64,000 bases of DNA from NCBI RefSeq assembly GCF_004005475.1, contig NZ_RZTZ01000004.1, positions 124,001 to 188,000 of the forward strand, in the 5' to 3' direction. The notes under the pieces were generated by a model that worked only from the letters and a program-made list of their open reading frames with translations, was not told where the DNA came from and searched no databases. The stretch comes from Niallia taxi (GTDB taxonomy: Bacteria; Bacillota; Bacilli; Bacillales; Cytobacillaceae). Numbering within the stretch: the first letter of the stretch is position 1; every line of letters starts with the position of its first letter. Below are positions 17,286 to 27,935 of this stretch, piece by piece. Made by a program: the position numbers and the translations under genes.

Positions 17286-17790
17286 TATAACCTTCCATCA
17301 AGCTACTAATAAGGACATACAAGCGTTACTAGATTTATCCCTACGCGGATATGCAACAATACGTGAGCTTGGCATAAATTTTGCAGCGGCAACTGCGGAT
17401 GAGCAGCTAGTAGATAAAAATATCAATGAAAACATTTGTTTTTATATGAAGGATGGCGATGAAATGGTAGCAACTGCTTCCATCCGGATGCCATGGAGCA
17501 GCCATCATGGCCCTTATGAGATACCGCATATTTGGTGGGTTGCTGTAGCTCCTGAATACAAGCGAAAGGGTTATGCTTCTAAACTATTAGATTTCATTGA
17601 AAATGATTACTTGAAAGACACGCTTCATTGTCCTTCTGTTTCATTGGGAACAGCAAAGGAGCACCCTTGGCTTGCAGATATGTATGTAAAGCGTGGTTAT
17701 GAGAAGGTTGGCGAGTCTGATTTAGGCAAAGGGCATGTAACCATCTATTTAGAAAAACTATTATTAGCAAAAACTTATAAGAAAAGGTAG
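17278..17790 (+). CDS. yxeL: GNAT N-acetyltransferase (YxeL-like)
   Basis: The 170-residue cytoplasmic enzyme carries the GNAT core: beta-4 IWWVAVAPEYKRKGYASKLL, with the acetyl-CoA pyrophosphate loop (KRKGYAS), then a C-terminal MYVKRGYEKVGE strand. In the B. subtilis yxe operon a GNAT N-acetylates S-(2-succino)cysteine as the first step of breakdown, and the gene company here supports the same role. It starts with GTG inside the end of the lyase gene, implying coupled translation. The symbol is by context and family, not sequence comparison. Confidence 0.65.
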   Translation: MSNITFHQATNKDIQALLDLSLRGYATIRELGINFAAATADEQLVDKNINENICFYMKDGDEMVATASIRMPWSSHHGPYEIPHIWWVAVAPEYKRKGYASKLLDFIENDYLKDTLHCPSVSLGTAKEHPWLADMYVKRGYEKVGESDLGKGHVTIYLEKLLLAKTYKKR

Positions 17791-17799
17791 GAAGACATC

Positions 17800-18582
17800 A
17801 TGAAAAAGAAATTACTCGTACTTATTACTATGGCAGTTATGCTTTTATTAGCAGCTTGCGGAAGTGGAAATGAAGAATCAGGGGATAGCAAAAAGAAAGT
17901 TCTTCGTGCAGGTTCAACTGCACAAAGTTATCCGAACGGTTATGAAGAAGATGGAAAATTAGTTGGATTTGACGTAGAGGTGTTTGAAAAGATCGCTTCT
18001 GATTTAGGCTATGATGTAGAGTGGGTTAAAACTGACTTTGCTGGTTTAATGGGTCAATTAGAAACAGGAAAAATTGATACTGTAGCAAACTTTGTTGCTG
18101 TAACAGATGAAAGAAAAGCAAAATACAATTTCTCTGAGCCATATGCATATGCAGGGGCTACAATTGTTACAAATAAAGACAATGATTTCGATAGTTTAGA
18201 TGATTTAAAAGGTAAAACAGTTTCTGGCGTATTAGGGTCAAACAATGTTAAGAATTTAGAAAACTTCGATCCTGAAATTATCGCAAAAACATATGAAACA
18301 CGTGATGGTGCAATGAATGACGCAATCAACAACCGTGTCGATGGCTATGTTAACTCAAAATCATCTTTAATTGCTGAGATTGAAAAAGGCGATTTGCCAT
18401 TAAAATTTGTTGGTGACCCATTCGTGTATGAAGATGTTTCATTCCCATTTGCAAAAACGGAAGATGGTGAGAAATTAGCGGAAGCATTTAACACGGAAAT
18501 CAAAAAGCTACGTGAGGATGGAACGTTAGCAGATCTATCTAAGAAATATTTTGCCGGTGAAGACATCACAGTTAAGGAATAA
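17800..18582 (+). CDS. yxeM: amino-acid ABC transporter substrate-binding lipoprotein (YxeM-like)
   Basis: The 260-residue protein has a lipoprotein signal (LLLAAC) and the family 3 solute-binding fold (GFDVEVFEKIASDLGY, NFVAVTDERKAKYNFSEPY). It would bind a polar amino acid or cystine-like compound outside the cell and hand it to the following permease. B. subtilis YxeM holds the same place in the yxe operon. The start follows AGGAAGACATC. Ligand assignment to succinocysteine rests on the operon. Confidence 0.8.
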   Translation: MKKKLLVLITMAVMLLLAACGSGNEESGDSKKKVLRAGSTAQSYPNGYEEDGKLVGFDVEVFEKIASDLGYDVEWVKTDFAGLMGQLETGKIDTVANFVAVTDERKAKYNFSEPYAYAGATIVTNKDNDFDSLDDLKGKTVSGVLGSNNVKNLENFDPEIIAKTYETRDGAMNDAINNRVDGYVNSKSSLIAEIEKGDLPLKFVGDPFVYEDVSFPFAKTEDGEKLAEAFNTEIKKLREDGTLADLSKKYFAGEDITVKE

Positions 18583-18596
18583 TTTGGAGGAACAAA

Positions 18597-19274
18597 ATGA
18601 ATCTTGAACTCGATTTTGGTTACTTTATAGAAATTTTTCCGGCATTATTGAAATTAATACCATTCACCTTATTTCTTGCTGTTATATCAATGTTCTTTTC
18701 CGTTATTGGCGGTTTAATTTTAGCATTAATTACTAGGTCGAATATACCTGTTTTAAAGCAGCTTGCAACGATTTACATTTCGTTTTTCCGGGCAATCCCA
18801 ACATTAGTACAGTTGTTTTTAATCTATTACGGATTACCGCAAATTTTTCCAGGTTTAACTGGAATGACTGCAGTTACGGCAGCTATTTTGGGACTCAGCT
18901 TAAAGCAATCGGCATTTTTAGCGGAAATTTTCCGAGCAGCACTGAACTCTGTCGATAAAGGGCAAGTAGAGGCTTGTTTATCTGTTGGGATGACAAAAAC
19001 ACAAGCTTTGCGCAGGGTCGTATTACCACAAGCAACTCGTAATGCGATTCCAGCAAGCAGCAACGTTTTTATTGGTCTAATTAAAGAGACTTCCCTAGCT
19101 TTTACACTAGGTATCGTAGAATTATTTGCACAAGGAAAAATCTTAGCGGCTAGCTCCTTGAAATTCTTTGAAACATACTTAGCGTTGGCATTGCTTTATT
19201 GGGTTATGATTATTTTAGTTACGTTAATCCAACAAGTGGTTGAAAAGCGAATGGAAAAACCGTACATCAGTTAA
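18597..19274 (+). CDS. yxeN: amino-acid ABC transporter permease (YxeN-like)
   Basis: The 225-residue His/Glu/Gln/Arg-type permease has about five membrane helices, the typical FFRAIPTLVQLFLIYYGLP segment, and the EAA loop that contacts the ATPase (EACLSVGMTKTQALRRVVLP). It lies between its binding protein and ATPase with short spacers and a GGAGGA ribosome binding site. Confidence 0.85.
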   Translation: MNLELDFGYFIEIFPALLKLIPFTLFLAVISMFFSVIGGLILALITRSNIPVLKQLATIYISFFRAIPTLVQLFLIYYGLPQIFPGLTGMTAVTAAILGLSLKQSAFLAEIFRAALNSVDKGQVEACLSVGMTKTQALRRVVLPQATRNAIPASSNVFIGLIKETSLAFTLGIVELFAQGKILAASSLKFFETYLALALLYWVMIILVTLIQQVVEKRMEKPYIS

Positions 19275-19286
19275 AGGAGTATTACC

Positions 19287-20027
19287 ATGATATCTGTAAA
19301 AAACTTGAAAAAGAGTTTTGGTAAAAATACCGTTTTAAATGGTGTTGATTTACACGTCGACCGTGGCGATGTCTTGGCAATTATAGGACCATCAGGATCA
19401 GGGAAATCAACATTACTGCGCTGCCTGAATTTATTAGAAGTGCCTGAAGAAGGCACTATCCATATTGGCGAAACAAATGTAGACGTAGCTAAAATGGGAA
19501 GAAAAGAAGTTCATAATTTACGCCAAGAAACAGCAATGGTTTTCCAAAACTATAATCTGTTTAAAAATAAAACAGCTTTGCAAAATGTAACGGAAGCTTT
19601 AATTGTTGCAAAGAAAATGAGTAAGCAGGAAGCAGAAAAGATTGGAAAAGAGCTGTTAATTAAGGTTGGGCTTGAGGATAAATTTCATCAATATCCGTCT
19701 ACTTTATCTGGTGGACAGCAGCAGCGTGTAGGGATTGCTCGTGCGCTTGCTGTAAACCCAAATGCAATTCTATTTGATGAACCGACATCTGCACTTGACC
19801 CGGAATGGGTTTCTGAAGTACTTCAGGTTATCAAGGATATTGCAAAGCAAAATACGACGATGATTATCGTTACACATGAAATGAAATTTGCTGAGGAAGT
19901 AGCAAATCGTGTTATTTTCATGGCAGATGGAAATATTGTTGAGGAAAACGATCCAAAGGAATTATTCCATCATCCACAAAATCCAAGAACGAAACAATTT
20001 TTAAAAACACTGGAAAGAGATGAATAA
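19287..20027 (+). CDS. yxeO: amino-acid ABC transporter ATPase (YxeO-like)
   Basis: The 246-residue polar-amino-acid-type ATPase has Walker [11 protein letters not shown]-loop VFQNYNLF, signature LSGGQQQR, Walker [12 protein letters not shown] and the switch histidine in VTHEM. It powers the adjacent permease. The ribosome binding site is AAAGGAG, and the next gene follows after five bases. Confidence 0.9.
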   Translation: MISVKNLKKSFGKNTVLNGVDLHVDRGDVLAIIGPSGSGKSTLLRCLNLLEVPEEGTIHIGETNVDVAKMGRKEVHNLRQETAMVFQNYNLFKNKTALQNVTEALIVAKKMSKQEAEKIGKELLIKVGLEDKFHQYPSTLSGGQQQRVGIARALAVNPNAILFDEPTSALDPEWVSEVLQVIKDIAKQNTTMIIVTHEMKFAEEVANRVIFMADGNIVEENDPKELFHHPQNPRTKQFLKTLERDE

Positions 20028-20032
20028 CAATC

Positions 20033-21169
20033 ATGAAAATGTCTAATGAACTATTAGAGGATTTAATTGGGAAAAGAAGATATTTACATGAGAATCCAGA
20101 GCTTGCTTTTGAGGAATTCAATACAACTGCTCATATTAAAAAGTGGTTAGAAGCACACAATATAACGATACTACCACTTGATTTAGAAACAGGTGTAGTT
20201 GCAGAAATCAAGGGTGCGTTTGCAGGACCTACTATTGCAATCCGTTCAGATATTGATGCTTTACCGATAAAAGAAGAAACACAGGTACCGTTTAAATCGA
20301 AAACAGACGGGAAAATGCATGCATGCGGTCATGATTTCCACACTGTTTCCATATTAGGTGCGGCAATTCTTCTAAATGACCAAAAGGATAAATTACACGG
20401 AAGTGTAAGATTTATTTTCCAAGCTGCAGAGGAAATTGCTCAAGGAGCGAAGATAGCAGTTGAAAAAGGTGCATTAGAAGGTGTTTCATCCATCTTTGGC
20501 ATGCATAATAAGCCTGATTTGCCAGTGGGTACGATTGGTGTAAAATCTGGTGGATTAATGGCAAGTGTCGATAAATTTAAAATTAAATTCAATGGTGTTG
20601 GCGGACATGCGGGCATACCACATAATGCAATTGATCCGATTGTGATTGCTAGTCAATATGTAACATCTGTACAAACAATCATTGCTAGAAGATTAAACTT
20701 GTTTGATAATGCTGTAATAAGTATTACAAGCATCCATGGTGGAAACACATGGAATGTCATTCCTGACTCTGTTGAACTTGAAGGCACGGTTCGAACGTTC
20801 CAGCCTGACGCAAGAGCAGCAATTCCTGATTTAATGAAGAACTTAGCTGAATCCATTGCGCAAGGAAATGGAGGCTCCGTTGAATTTATCTGGGATGATT
20901 ATTTACCTGTCGTAAATAATGATGCTAACTTGGAGGAAATCGTACGCAAAACTGCGGCAGATGCTGGCTATAATGTTGTCGATGGCGTGCCAAGTGCAGG
21001 TGGAGAAGATTTTGCCTTTTATCAAACGTACATCCCAGGCTTTTTTGTATGGATGGGGGTTAATGGACCTCAGGAGTGGCATCATCCCGAATATGATTTG
21101 AATGAGGAAGCAATTAAAGTTGCATCTGAATATTTTGCTCAACTGGCAGTTAATGTATTGAGTAAATAA
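20033..21169 (+). CDS. yxeP: M20 family amidohydrolase (YxeP-like N-acetylcysteine deacetylase)
   Basis: The 378-residue dinuclear-metal hydrolase shows the M20D metal ligands in order: HACGHDFHT, the catalytic AAEEIAQGA, the GMHNKPDLPVGTIGVK block and the terminal EWHHPEYDL. The lid domain has GGHAGIPHNAIDPI. These blocks match my memory of B. subtilis YxeP closely, including SWNVIPD/TWNVIPD and PGFFVWMG. YxeP removes the acetyl group of N-acetylcysteine at the end of succinocysteine breakdown. The start has only a modest ribosome binding site; translation may be coupled to the ATPase gene. Confidence 0.85.
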   Translation: MKMSNELLEDLIGKRRYLHENPELAFEEFNTTAHIKKWLEAHNITILPLDLETGVVAEIKGAFAGPTIAIRSDIDALPIKEETQVPFKSKTDGKMHACGHDFHTVSILGAAILLNDQKDKLHGSVRFIFQAAEEIAQGAKIAVEKGALEGVSSIFGMHNKPDLPVGTIGVKSGGLMASVDKFKIKFNGVGGHAGIPHNAIDPIVIASQYVTSVQTIIARRLNLFDNAVISITSIHGGNTWNVIPDSVELEGTVRTFQPDARAAIPDLMKNLAESIAQGNGGSVEFIWDDYLPVVNNDANLEEIVRKTAADAGYNVVDGVPSAGGEDFAFYQTYIPGFFVWMGVNGPQEWHHPEYDLNEEAIKVASEYFAQLAVNVLSK

Positions 21170-21188
21170 TATATGTCATAACTGGTTT

Positions 21189-21217
21189 GCAAGCGTAAAA
21201 GATCATTTTACGCTTGC
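21189..21217. repeat. perfect 12-bp hairpin without T-run
   Basis: GCAAGCGTAAAA and TTTTACGCTTGC are perfect arms around a five-base loop just after the peptidase gene. Since no T-run follows, it may protect the mRNA 3' end or act as an operator rather than terminate. Confidence 0.5.
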
Positions 21218-21254
21218 GAAGCATGATTATTTTTAATGTATTATTGCTGATTTG

Positions 21255-21293
21255 ATCTTTCTTCTGTTAACAGAAGGAAGATTTTATTTTTTG
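21255..21293 (+). terminator. terminator between yxeP-like and yxeK-like genes
   Basis: ATCTT-CTTCTG and CAGAAG-AAGAT pair around a TTAA loop (one internal mismatch), followed by a T-rich run. It would make expression of the downstream monooxygenase partly independent or reduced by partial readthrough. Confidence 0.65.
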
Positions 21294-21334
21294 TTTTGTT
21301 AATGAGGGTTAAAAAGCAAAGGAGGAAATTCAAA

Positions 21335-22663
21335 ATGAACGATCAACCAAAAAAGGTGAAATTAGGCTTGTTCCTAGCTGGAACGGGCCATCATGTTGCG
21401 TCATGGAGACATCCACATGCTATAGAGAATGCCTCCATGAATCTGACATATTTTAAAGAAATAGCACAAACGGCGGAAAAGGGTTTATTTGACTTATTAT
21501 TCTTGGCAGATAGCCTGTCAGTTGATGGAAATTCACATCCTAATATTCTAACTAGATTTGAGCCAATGACGCTGCTATCGTATATTGCGTCTGCGACAAA
21601 TCATATCGGGTTAGTAGCAACTGCATCCACTACATATGAAGAACCATTCCATGTTGCCAGGAAGTTTGCTTCATTGGATCATATTAGTGCAGGTCGAGCA
21701 GGGTGGAATGTTGTCACAACCTCGCTTGCTTCTACGGCAGAAAACTTTAATAAGACGGAGCATTTGGAACATAGTGCCCGCTATCGAAGAGCAACAGAAT
21801 TTATAGAAGTAGCAAAAAAGTTATGGAATTCTTGGGAAGAAGACACATTAGTGATTGATAAAGAATCCGGGCAGTTTATTGATAAAAGCAAGTTCCATCA
21901 AATTAACCATCAAGGTGAATTCTTCTCTGTAAGAGGACCGCTGAATGTGTCAAGATCACCACAAGGGCAACCAGTCATTGTCCAAGCAGGGTCATCAGGT
22001 GACGGACAGCGATTTGCCGCTAAATATGCAGAAATAGTCTTTACTGCCCAAGCAAACAAGGACGATGCAATTACCTTTTACAAGGAACTAAAAGGTCAAA
22101 TGGAACAATATAATCGCAAGAAAAGCAGTTTAAGTATCATGCCTGGATTTATGCCTATTGTCGGTGCGACAGAAGCAGAAGCACAAGAAAAATATGAGGC
22201 ATTGCAGGAGTTAATCATACCTAAAGCTGGGCTTGCCATTTTGGGCAGATACTTTGGCGACATAGACTTTGCAGGTATTTCATTGGACACACCGTTTACA
22301 GAGATTAAACTTCCTGAGACTGTAAATGCTATTCAAAGCAAACATGAAATGATTTTAAAGAAAGCGAAGGAAGAAAACTGGACATTGCGTCAGACTTATC
22401 AATGGGTTGCAGGTTCACGTGGACATCATATAGCAATCGGAACTCCAACTCAAATAGCTGACAAGATGGAGGAATGGGTCAGAGAAGGTGCGGCAGATGG
22501 CTTTAATATCATGCCTGCACTTCTGCCAGATTCTCTAACAGACTTTGTTACCTATGTTATTCCTGAGCTGCAAGCAAGAGGGATTTACCGTACGGAGTAT
22601 GAAAGTGATACTTTGCGTGGAAACTTAGGCTTAGAACAGCCGAATCATTCACTCACAAAATAA
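21335..22663 (+). CDS. yxeK: FMN-dependent monooxygenase of the NtaA/YxeK type
   Basis: The 442-residue luciferase-like (LLM) flavin monooxygenase starts at the ATG after AAAGGAGGA, beginning MNDQPKKVKLGLFLAGTGHH. NtaA/SnaA/DszA features are visible: LADS near residue 60, SAGRAGWNVVT, and PVIVQAGSSGDGQ for FMN phosphate binding. Length is near that of B. subtilis YxeK, which cleaves N-acetyl-succinocysteine oxidatively using reduced FMN. It lies after a terminator-like hairpin, so it may be a separate or attenuated unit. A flavin reductase partner is not nearby. Confidence 0.75.
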   Translation: MNDQPKKVKLGLFLAGTGHHVASWRHPHAIENASMNLTYFKEIAQTAEKGLFDLLFLADSLSVDGNSHPNILTRFEPMTLLSYIASATNHIGLVATASTTYEEPFHVARKFASLDHISAGRAGWNVVTTSLASTAENFNKTEHLEHSARYRRATEFIEVAKKLWNSWEEDTLVIDKESGQFIDKSKFHQINHQGEFFSVRGPLNVSRSPQGQPVIVQAGSSGDGQRFAAKYAEIVFTAQANKDDAITFYKELKGQMEQYNRKKSSLSIMPGFMPIVGATEAEAQEKYEALQELIIPKAGLAILGRYFGDIDFAGISLDTPFTEIKLPETVNAIQSKHEMILKKAKEENWTLRQTYQWVAGSRGHHIAIGTPTQIADKMEEWVREGAADGFNIMPALLPDSLTDFVTYVIPELQARGIYRTEYESDTLRGNLGLEQPNHSLTK

Positions 22664-22677
22664 AAATATTAGTTGGA

Positions 22678-22707
22678 CCCATGCCAGTATATTTGGCATG
22701 GGTTTTG
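22678..22707 (+). terminator. Rho-independent terminator
   Basis: A perfect 9-bp stem (CCCATGCCA/TGGCATGGG) with a seven-base loop and a T-rich tail ends the monooxygenase transcript. Confidence 0.9.
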
Positions 22708-22962
22708 TTATTGATTAACAAATTATGTAGTATGGAATATAGAATAAACACGTTTAAACCAAAGGAAAATATGGGATTAGCCGTGTTTTTATTCTATTAA
22801 TAGTTCAGCTCCCAACGAGTGATTGGACTTAAATGAAGTAGACAGGATAATTATAAGAGGATTAGGCAAACTTTTGATAGTTATTGGTAAAGGAATTGTA
22901 TGAAATATCGGGTATTCTAAAGGTGGTAAGAGAACGGAACAATTTTTGAAGGAGGGGAAATT

Positions 22963-23928
<966 letters not shown>

Positions 23929-24035
23929 TAACTTTACTTACGTATCGGCTGTAGGAACTTTATAGTTGACTTAGAGTAACACGAAGATAGTAATATATGT
24001 GGTGCAAGATATAAACATATAGGAGGAATACCAAA

Positions 24036-24881
24036 ATGGAAACAGTAACTTTAGCTAATGGAAGAAAAATGCCTATTTTAGGCTTTGGGGTTTATCAAAT
24101 TAGTGATTTGGCAGAATGTGAACGTGTCGTAGGTGAAGCAATTGAAGTTGGCTATAGATCAATCGATACTGCCCAAGCCTATAGGAATGAAGAAGCTGTT
24201 GGAAATGCAGTTCGTAAAAGTGGTATACCCCGTGAAGAATTCTTCATTACGACAAAAGTATGGATTTCAAACGCAGGCTATGAGAAGGCTAAAGCATCCA
24301 TTGAAGAATCTTTGCGTTTACTGCAAACAGAATATATCGATTTAATGTTAATACATCAACCATTCAATGATTACTACGGTACATATCGTGCGATGGAAGA
24401 GTATTATAAAGCAGGTAAAATCAAAGCAATTGGCGTAAGTAATTTTTATCCTGACCGTTTCATTGATATCGCTCAGTTTAGTGAAATAAAGCCAATGGTG
24501 AATCAAGTTGAAACACATGTATTTAACCAACAAAAACAAGCTCAACAAATTATGGAAAAGTATGGGACACAAATTGAATCTTGGGGACCTTTTGCAGAAG
24601 GTAAAAATGACTTCTTTAACAATGAAACACTTAAAGCGATTGGAGAGCAATATGGTAAATCTGTTGCGCAAGTGGCTTTGCGCTACCTTATCCAACGTAA
24701 TGTTGTTGTTATCCCGAAAACGGTATCAAAAGACAGAATGATTCAAAACTTTGAAGTCTTTGATTTTGCATTAACAAATGAGGACATGAATAAGATTGAA
24801 AAGCTAGACCAAGAAAAAAGTCTGTTTTTCTCTCATGCTGATCCGGAAACAGTTGAGTTTTTGACAGGACTAGTGAGATAA
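24036..24881 (+). CDS. aldo/keto reductase (COG0656 type)
   Basis: The 281-residue protein has the tetrad pattern DTAQAYRNEEAVG, TTKVWI and LMLIHQPFN, and the cofactor loop VVVIPKTVSKDRM. It belongs to the same subfamily as the reductase at 3.9-4.7 kb but is not a close copy. The start follows TAGGAGGAAT. The transcript ends at a strong shared terminator with the convergent third reductase. Confidence 0.85.
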   Translation: METVTLANGRKMPILGFGVYQISDLAECERVVGEAIEVGYRSIDTAQAYRNEEAVGNAVRKSGIPREEFFITTKVWISNAGYEKAKASIEESLRLLQTEYIDLMLIHQPFNDYYGTYRAMEEYYKAGKIKAIGVSNFYPDRFIDIAQFSEIKPMVNQVETHVFNQQKQAQQIMEKYGTQIESWGPFAEGKNDFFNNETLKAIGEQYGKSVAQVALRYLIQRNVVVIPKTVSKDRMIQNFEVFDFALTNEDMNKIEKLDQEKSLFFSHADPETVEFLTGLVR

Positions 24882-24909
24882 CCTACTTAATTGACAAATA
24901 GTTATTATA

Positions 24910-24946
24910 GCAAAAGCCGATATTCCTTTAGAAAATCGGCTTTTGC
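24910..24946. terminator. bidirectional terminator
   Basis: A perfect 12-bp stem (GCAAAAGCCGAT/ATCGGCTTTTGC) lies between two convergent reductase genes. Confidence 0.85.
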
Positions 24947-25013
24947 ATATTCGGTTATTAACATTAAATTCAGTACCAAATCTTGATTCCAGGCTTTAAT
25001 CAGCAACGATTTA

Positions 25014-26018
25014 TTACTTTGTAGTTAATGCTCCAACCACATTATGTGGAACATAAGGCTCCTCCAAGTAGGAGACTTCCTCTGTGGTTAACTTCACAGC
25101 TAAAGCACCAACAGAATCCTCCAGATGAGACACTTTCGTAGCACCAATTATAGGAGCTGTTACTGGCTCTTTTTGCAGCAGCCAGGAGAGTGCAATTTGG
25201 GATCTAGCAACATCATGCTTTTCTGCTAGCTCTGCAACTCGTTCTACAACTAAACGGTCATGCTGTTCTGTTGAACCGTATTTAGATTTTTGCGTTGCAT
25301 CTGTTTCAGAACGGAGAGTATCCTCTGACCAATCACGGGTTAATATGCCTGAAGCTAACGGACTGTAAGGAATCACACCAATTTTTTCTTCCTTACATAA
25401 TGGCAGCATTTCACGTTCCTCTTCCCTATATATTAGGTTAAGATGATTTTGCATGGATACAAATTTTGTCCATCCATTTTTCTCAGCTGTATGGTTTGCC
25501 TTCAAAAACTGCCATGCATACATGGCTGAAGCGCCTATGTATCTTACCTTACCAGCCTTTACTACATCATGAAGTGCTTCCATTGTTTCTTCAATTGGTG
25601 TGTTGTAATCCCAACGATGTATTTGGTACAAATCAATATAATCCGTTCCAAGGCGTTTAAGACTTTTATCAATTTCACTCATAATATGCTTTCGCGATAA
25701 TCCCTTGCTGTTGGGAACATTGCTGGTTAAATCCTTGCCTAACGGAAAGTAAACCTTTGTTGCAATGACAACTTCATCCCGATTTGAAAAGTCTTTAAGG
25801 GCACGTCCAAGAAATTCTTCACTCGTACCATCTGAGTAAACATTAGCAGTATCAAAAAAATTGATACCTAACTCAAGAGCTTTTTTTATAACTGTACGAC
25901 TGCTCTCTTCGTCAATTACCCAAGGATGCATCCAACGTTCCTTAACTCCAAAACCCATACAACCAAGACAAAGTCTAGATACATCTAATCCAGTGTTACC
26001 AAGCTTAGTATATTCCAT
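25014..26018 (-). CDS. aldo/keto reductase (COG0667 type)
   Basis: The 334-residue protein shows FDTANVYSDGTSEE, VVIATKVYF and LYQIHRWDY as catalytic landmarks and APIIGATKVSHLEDS as the cofactor loop. It resembles the YajO/YghZ-like aldo-keto reductases acting on sugars or ketoaldehydes. It is a single gene convergent with the previous reductase, giving three such enzymes within three kilobases. Confidence 0.85.
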   Translation of the reverse strand: MEYTKLGNTGLDVSRLCLGCMGFGVKERWMHPWVIDEESSRTVIKKALELGINFFDTANVYSDGTSEEFLGRALKDFSNRDEVVIATKVYFPLGKDLTSNVPNSKGLSRKHIMSEIDKSLKRLGTDYIDLYQIHRWDYNTPIEETMEALHDVVKAGKVRYIGASAMYAWQFLKANHTAEKNGWTKFVSMQNHLNLIYREEEREMLPLCKEEKIGVIPYSPLASGILTRDWSEDTLRSETDATQKSKYGSTEQHDRLVVERVAELAEKHDVARSQIALSWLLQKEPVTAPIIGATKVSHLEDSVGALAVKLTTEEVSYLEEPYVPHNVVGALTTK

Positions 26019-26401
26019 TGCAATTCCTCACTTTCCAAATTTTTTTCGTTTTCATTACTAGTATAAATTTATATGTGAATCTTTCAATTGTCAAAAAGTA
26101 GCAAGATGTATAGTAATGAACAAAATACTAAAAAATGTCCAACATCTTTATGACTATAATTTGGCAGATATAATGTATCCTTATCAGCTGACGTAAAAGT
26201 GTTTATAGATATTAATACATGACTATTGTGGATTAAACATTCATTTAACAGGGAATTATAGGTTAAGAGGAACAATGAAGCATGTTTAATAGGGAATTAG
26301 CTGACCCCTAATTGATTGTAGTAAGAAATAAAAAAGGTATGAGTCTTAAACAATAGAAAGTTGAGCTGACTTTACAGCCATATTTTTTAAGGGGAGCGAC
26401 T
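26019..26401. other. intergenic, nothing firm
   Basis: The stretch must hold the promoters of the leftward reductase and the rightward hydrolase, but no element stands out. The minus-strand frame at 26084-26275 has no ribosome binding site and no recognisable domain. Confidence 0.5.
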
Positions 26402-27199
26402 ATGGATTTTCATTTTTTTACAACAGATGATCAAGTTAAATTAGCCTATTCTGTGCAAGGTACAGGTATTCCTATTGTATTTTTGGCAGGATATGGTGCG
26501 CCTGGTGAGCTTTGGTTTTCCCAGGTTCAAGCCTGTGTTAAAGCGGGATTTAAAGCTATTGTCTTTGACAGACGCAGCCATGGAAATTCCGAGAATCCTG
26601 CCTTTGGGCAAAACATGCAGCGACATGGACAAGACCTGTATCAGCTCATCCAGCACCTTGGGCTTGTAAAGCCAATATTAGTGGGACAGTCGATGGGAGC
26701 ATCCACTGTTTTTTCGTTTCTACAACAGTATGGGGAAGAAAATGTCAGCGGGGTAATTGATGTTGATCAAACCCCAAAAATACTTAATGATGATAATTGG
26801 AAGCACGGTATGTATAACTCAGAGAAGATTGACTTTGAAAATTATCTGAATCAAAAGCATCCTTCACCATTTTATAAAAGAGTTCCGCTTAATGTCCTTG
26901 TTCGTATGCTAATGATAAACCGAAAGCTGTCTAAATTTGACTTTGTATCAACAAAACCGCTATTCCTTGATCATATACATTCAGACTGGCGCCAAACCTC
27001 GGAAAAGCTGACAATACCGATACTTTTCCTTGCAGGTGCACATAGTCCTATGTGGCCTGCCAGCCATGCTGAAGCCTCTGCAAAATTGTGCAGCAACGGA
27101 GAGTATAACATTGTAGAGAAAGCTGGCCATGCTGTTAACCTGGAGCAATCTAAAGCCAGTAACCAAGCAATCTTGCATTTTATCCACAGTATTATATAA
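26402..27199 (+). CDS. alpha/beta hydrolase
   Basis: The 265-residue protein has the alpha/beta hydrolase fold: oxyanion region FLAGYGAPGE, the nucleophile elbow VGQSMGAS with Ser97, and a late histidine in GHAVNLEQ. It is a cytoplasmic esterase-like enzyme of unknown substrate. The start follows AAGGGGAGCG. It is monocistronic. Confidence 0.8.
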   Translation: MDFHFFTTDDQVKLAYSVQGTGIPIVFLAGYGAPGELWFSQVQACVKAGFKAIVFDRRSHGNSENPAFGQNMQRHGQDLYQLIQHLGLVKPILVGQSMGASTVFSFLQQYGEENVSGVIDVDQTPKILNDDNWKHGMYNSEKIDFENYLNQKHPSPFYKRVPLNVLVRMLMINRKLSKFDFVSTKPLFLDHIHSDWRQTSEKLTIPILFLAGAHSPMWPASHAEASAKLCSNGEYNIVEKAGHAVNLEQSKASNQAILHFIHSII

Positions 27200-27401
27200 G
27201 ACAATCAATACTAATTAAAAGAACACCCCCCCCATAGAGCAGTAAAAAAGAAATTACTAATATGGAATATATTGTATTTGGGTGAATGAAAACATAAAAA
27301 AACAGCTCCTTATTTTTATGGACCACTTAAACCAGTGGAATATCATAGAATTTCATTTTTACATTCATTAAATATACTGAGACAGACTAGAATTTACAAA
27401 G

Positions 27402-27430
27402 AGCACCTTATTATTTTAAGATAATGTGCT
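27402..27430 (-). terminator. weak terminator of the PadR-DUF4188 pair
   Basis: On the minus strand AGCACATTAT pairs with ATAAGGTGCT (one mismatch) just after the DUF4188 stop, followed by a short T-containing tail. Intergenic sequence up to the hydrolase gene is otherwise featureless. Confidence 0.45.
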
Positions 27431-27445
27431 TTATAAAGAACTAAT

Positions 27446-27922
27446 TTATTGTTTATGAAGTCGTTTATGCGCAGAATTGCGATCTGCCGTAATGGGAATA
27501 TGATCTAATACTTTTCCTAAACCATAGTGAGGCATATTTGCATAAATAGCTTCATAATTTCCCTTCCTTATTTGATACGTTTCATGATAAATTCCTACTG
27601 CATCATTGTTACCTACTTTTTGATTGAAAGATTTCCAAGCAGTCAAATGCTTTTCATTATGGGCATATGCAAGCAGGTCTTCGACAGAACGCCAATATTG
27701 GATCATGGCAGTTGTTTTCATTCCGAAATAACTTTCCATCGATAAAAACCCTAGCTCCTCTTTGTTTGTATAAAGCTCCTTAATCATTCCTGGCATGGCT
27801 GTAAATACTGGTAACCACTTATGCATGGCTAGTCGCTTGTTAACTCTCATTCCAATGATAAAAACGACAATATCCTCTGAATTATCAATCGTATAACGAC
27901 CTGTATAAATGTGGTTGGTCAT
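27446..27922 (-). CDS. DUF4188 family protein
   Basis: The 158-residue protein matches the DUF4188 pattern: VVFIIGMRVNKRLAMHKWLP, a GMIKELY segment, and the central YWRSVEDLLAYAH region resembling antibiotic-biosynthesis-monooxygenase-like ferredoxin folds. It has been suggested to be heme- or small-molecule-related, but no activity is established. It follows a PadR regulator by 13 bases in the same direction, the usual arrangement for an inducible pair. Confidence 0.75.
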   Translation of the reverse strand: MTNHIYTGRYTIDNSEDIVVFIIGMRVNKRLAMHKWLPVFTAMPGMIKELYTNKEELGFLSMESYFGMKTTAMIQYWRSVEDLLAYAHNEKHLTAWKSFNQKVGNNDAVGIYHETYQIRKGNYEAIYANMPHYGLGKVLDHIPITADRNSAHKRLHKQ

Positions 27923-27935
27923 AACTAATTTCCCC

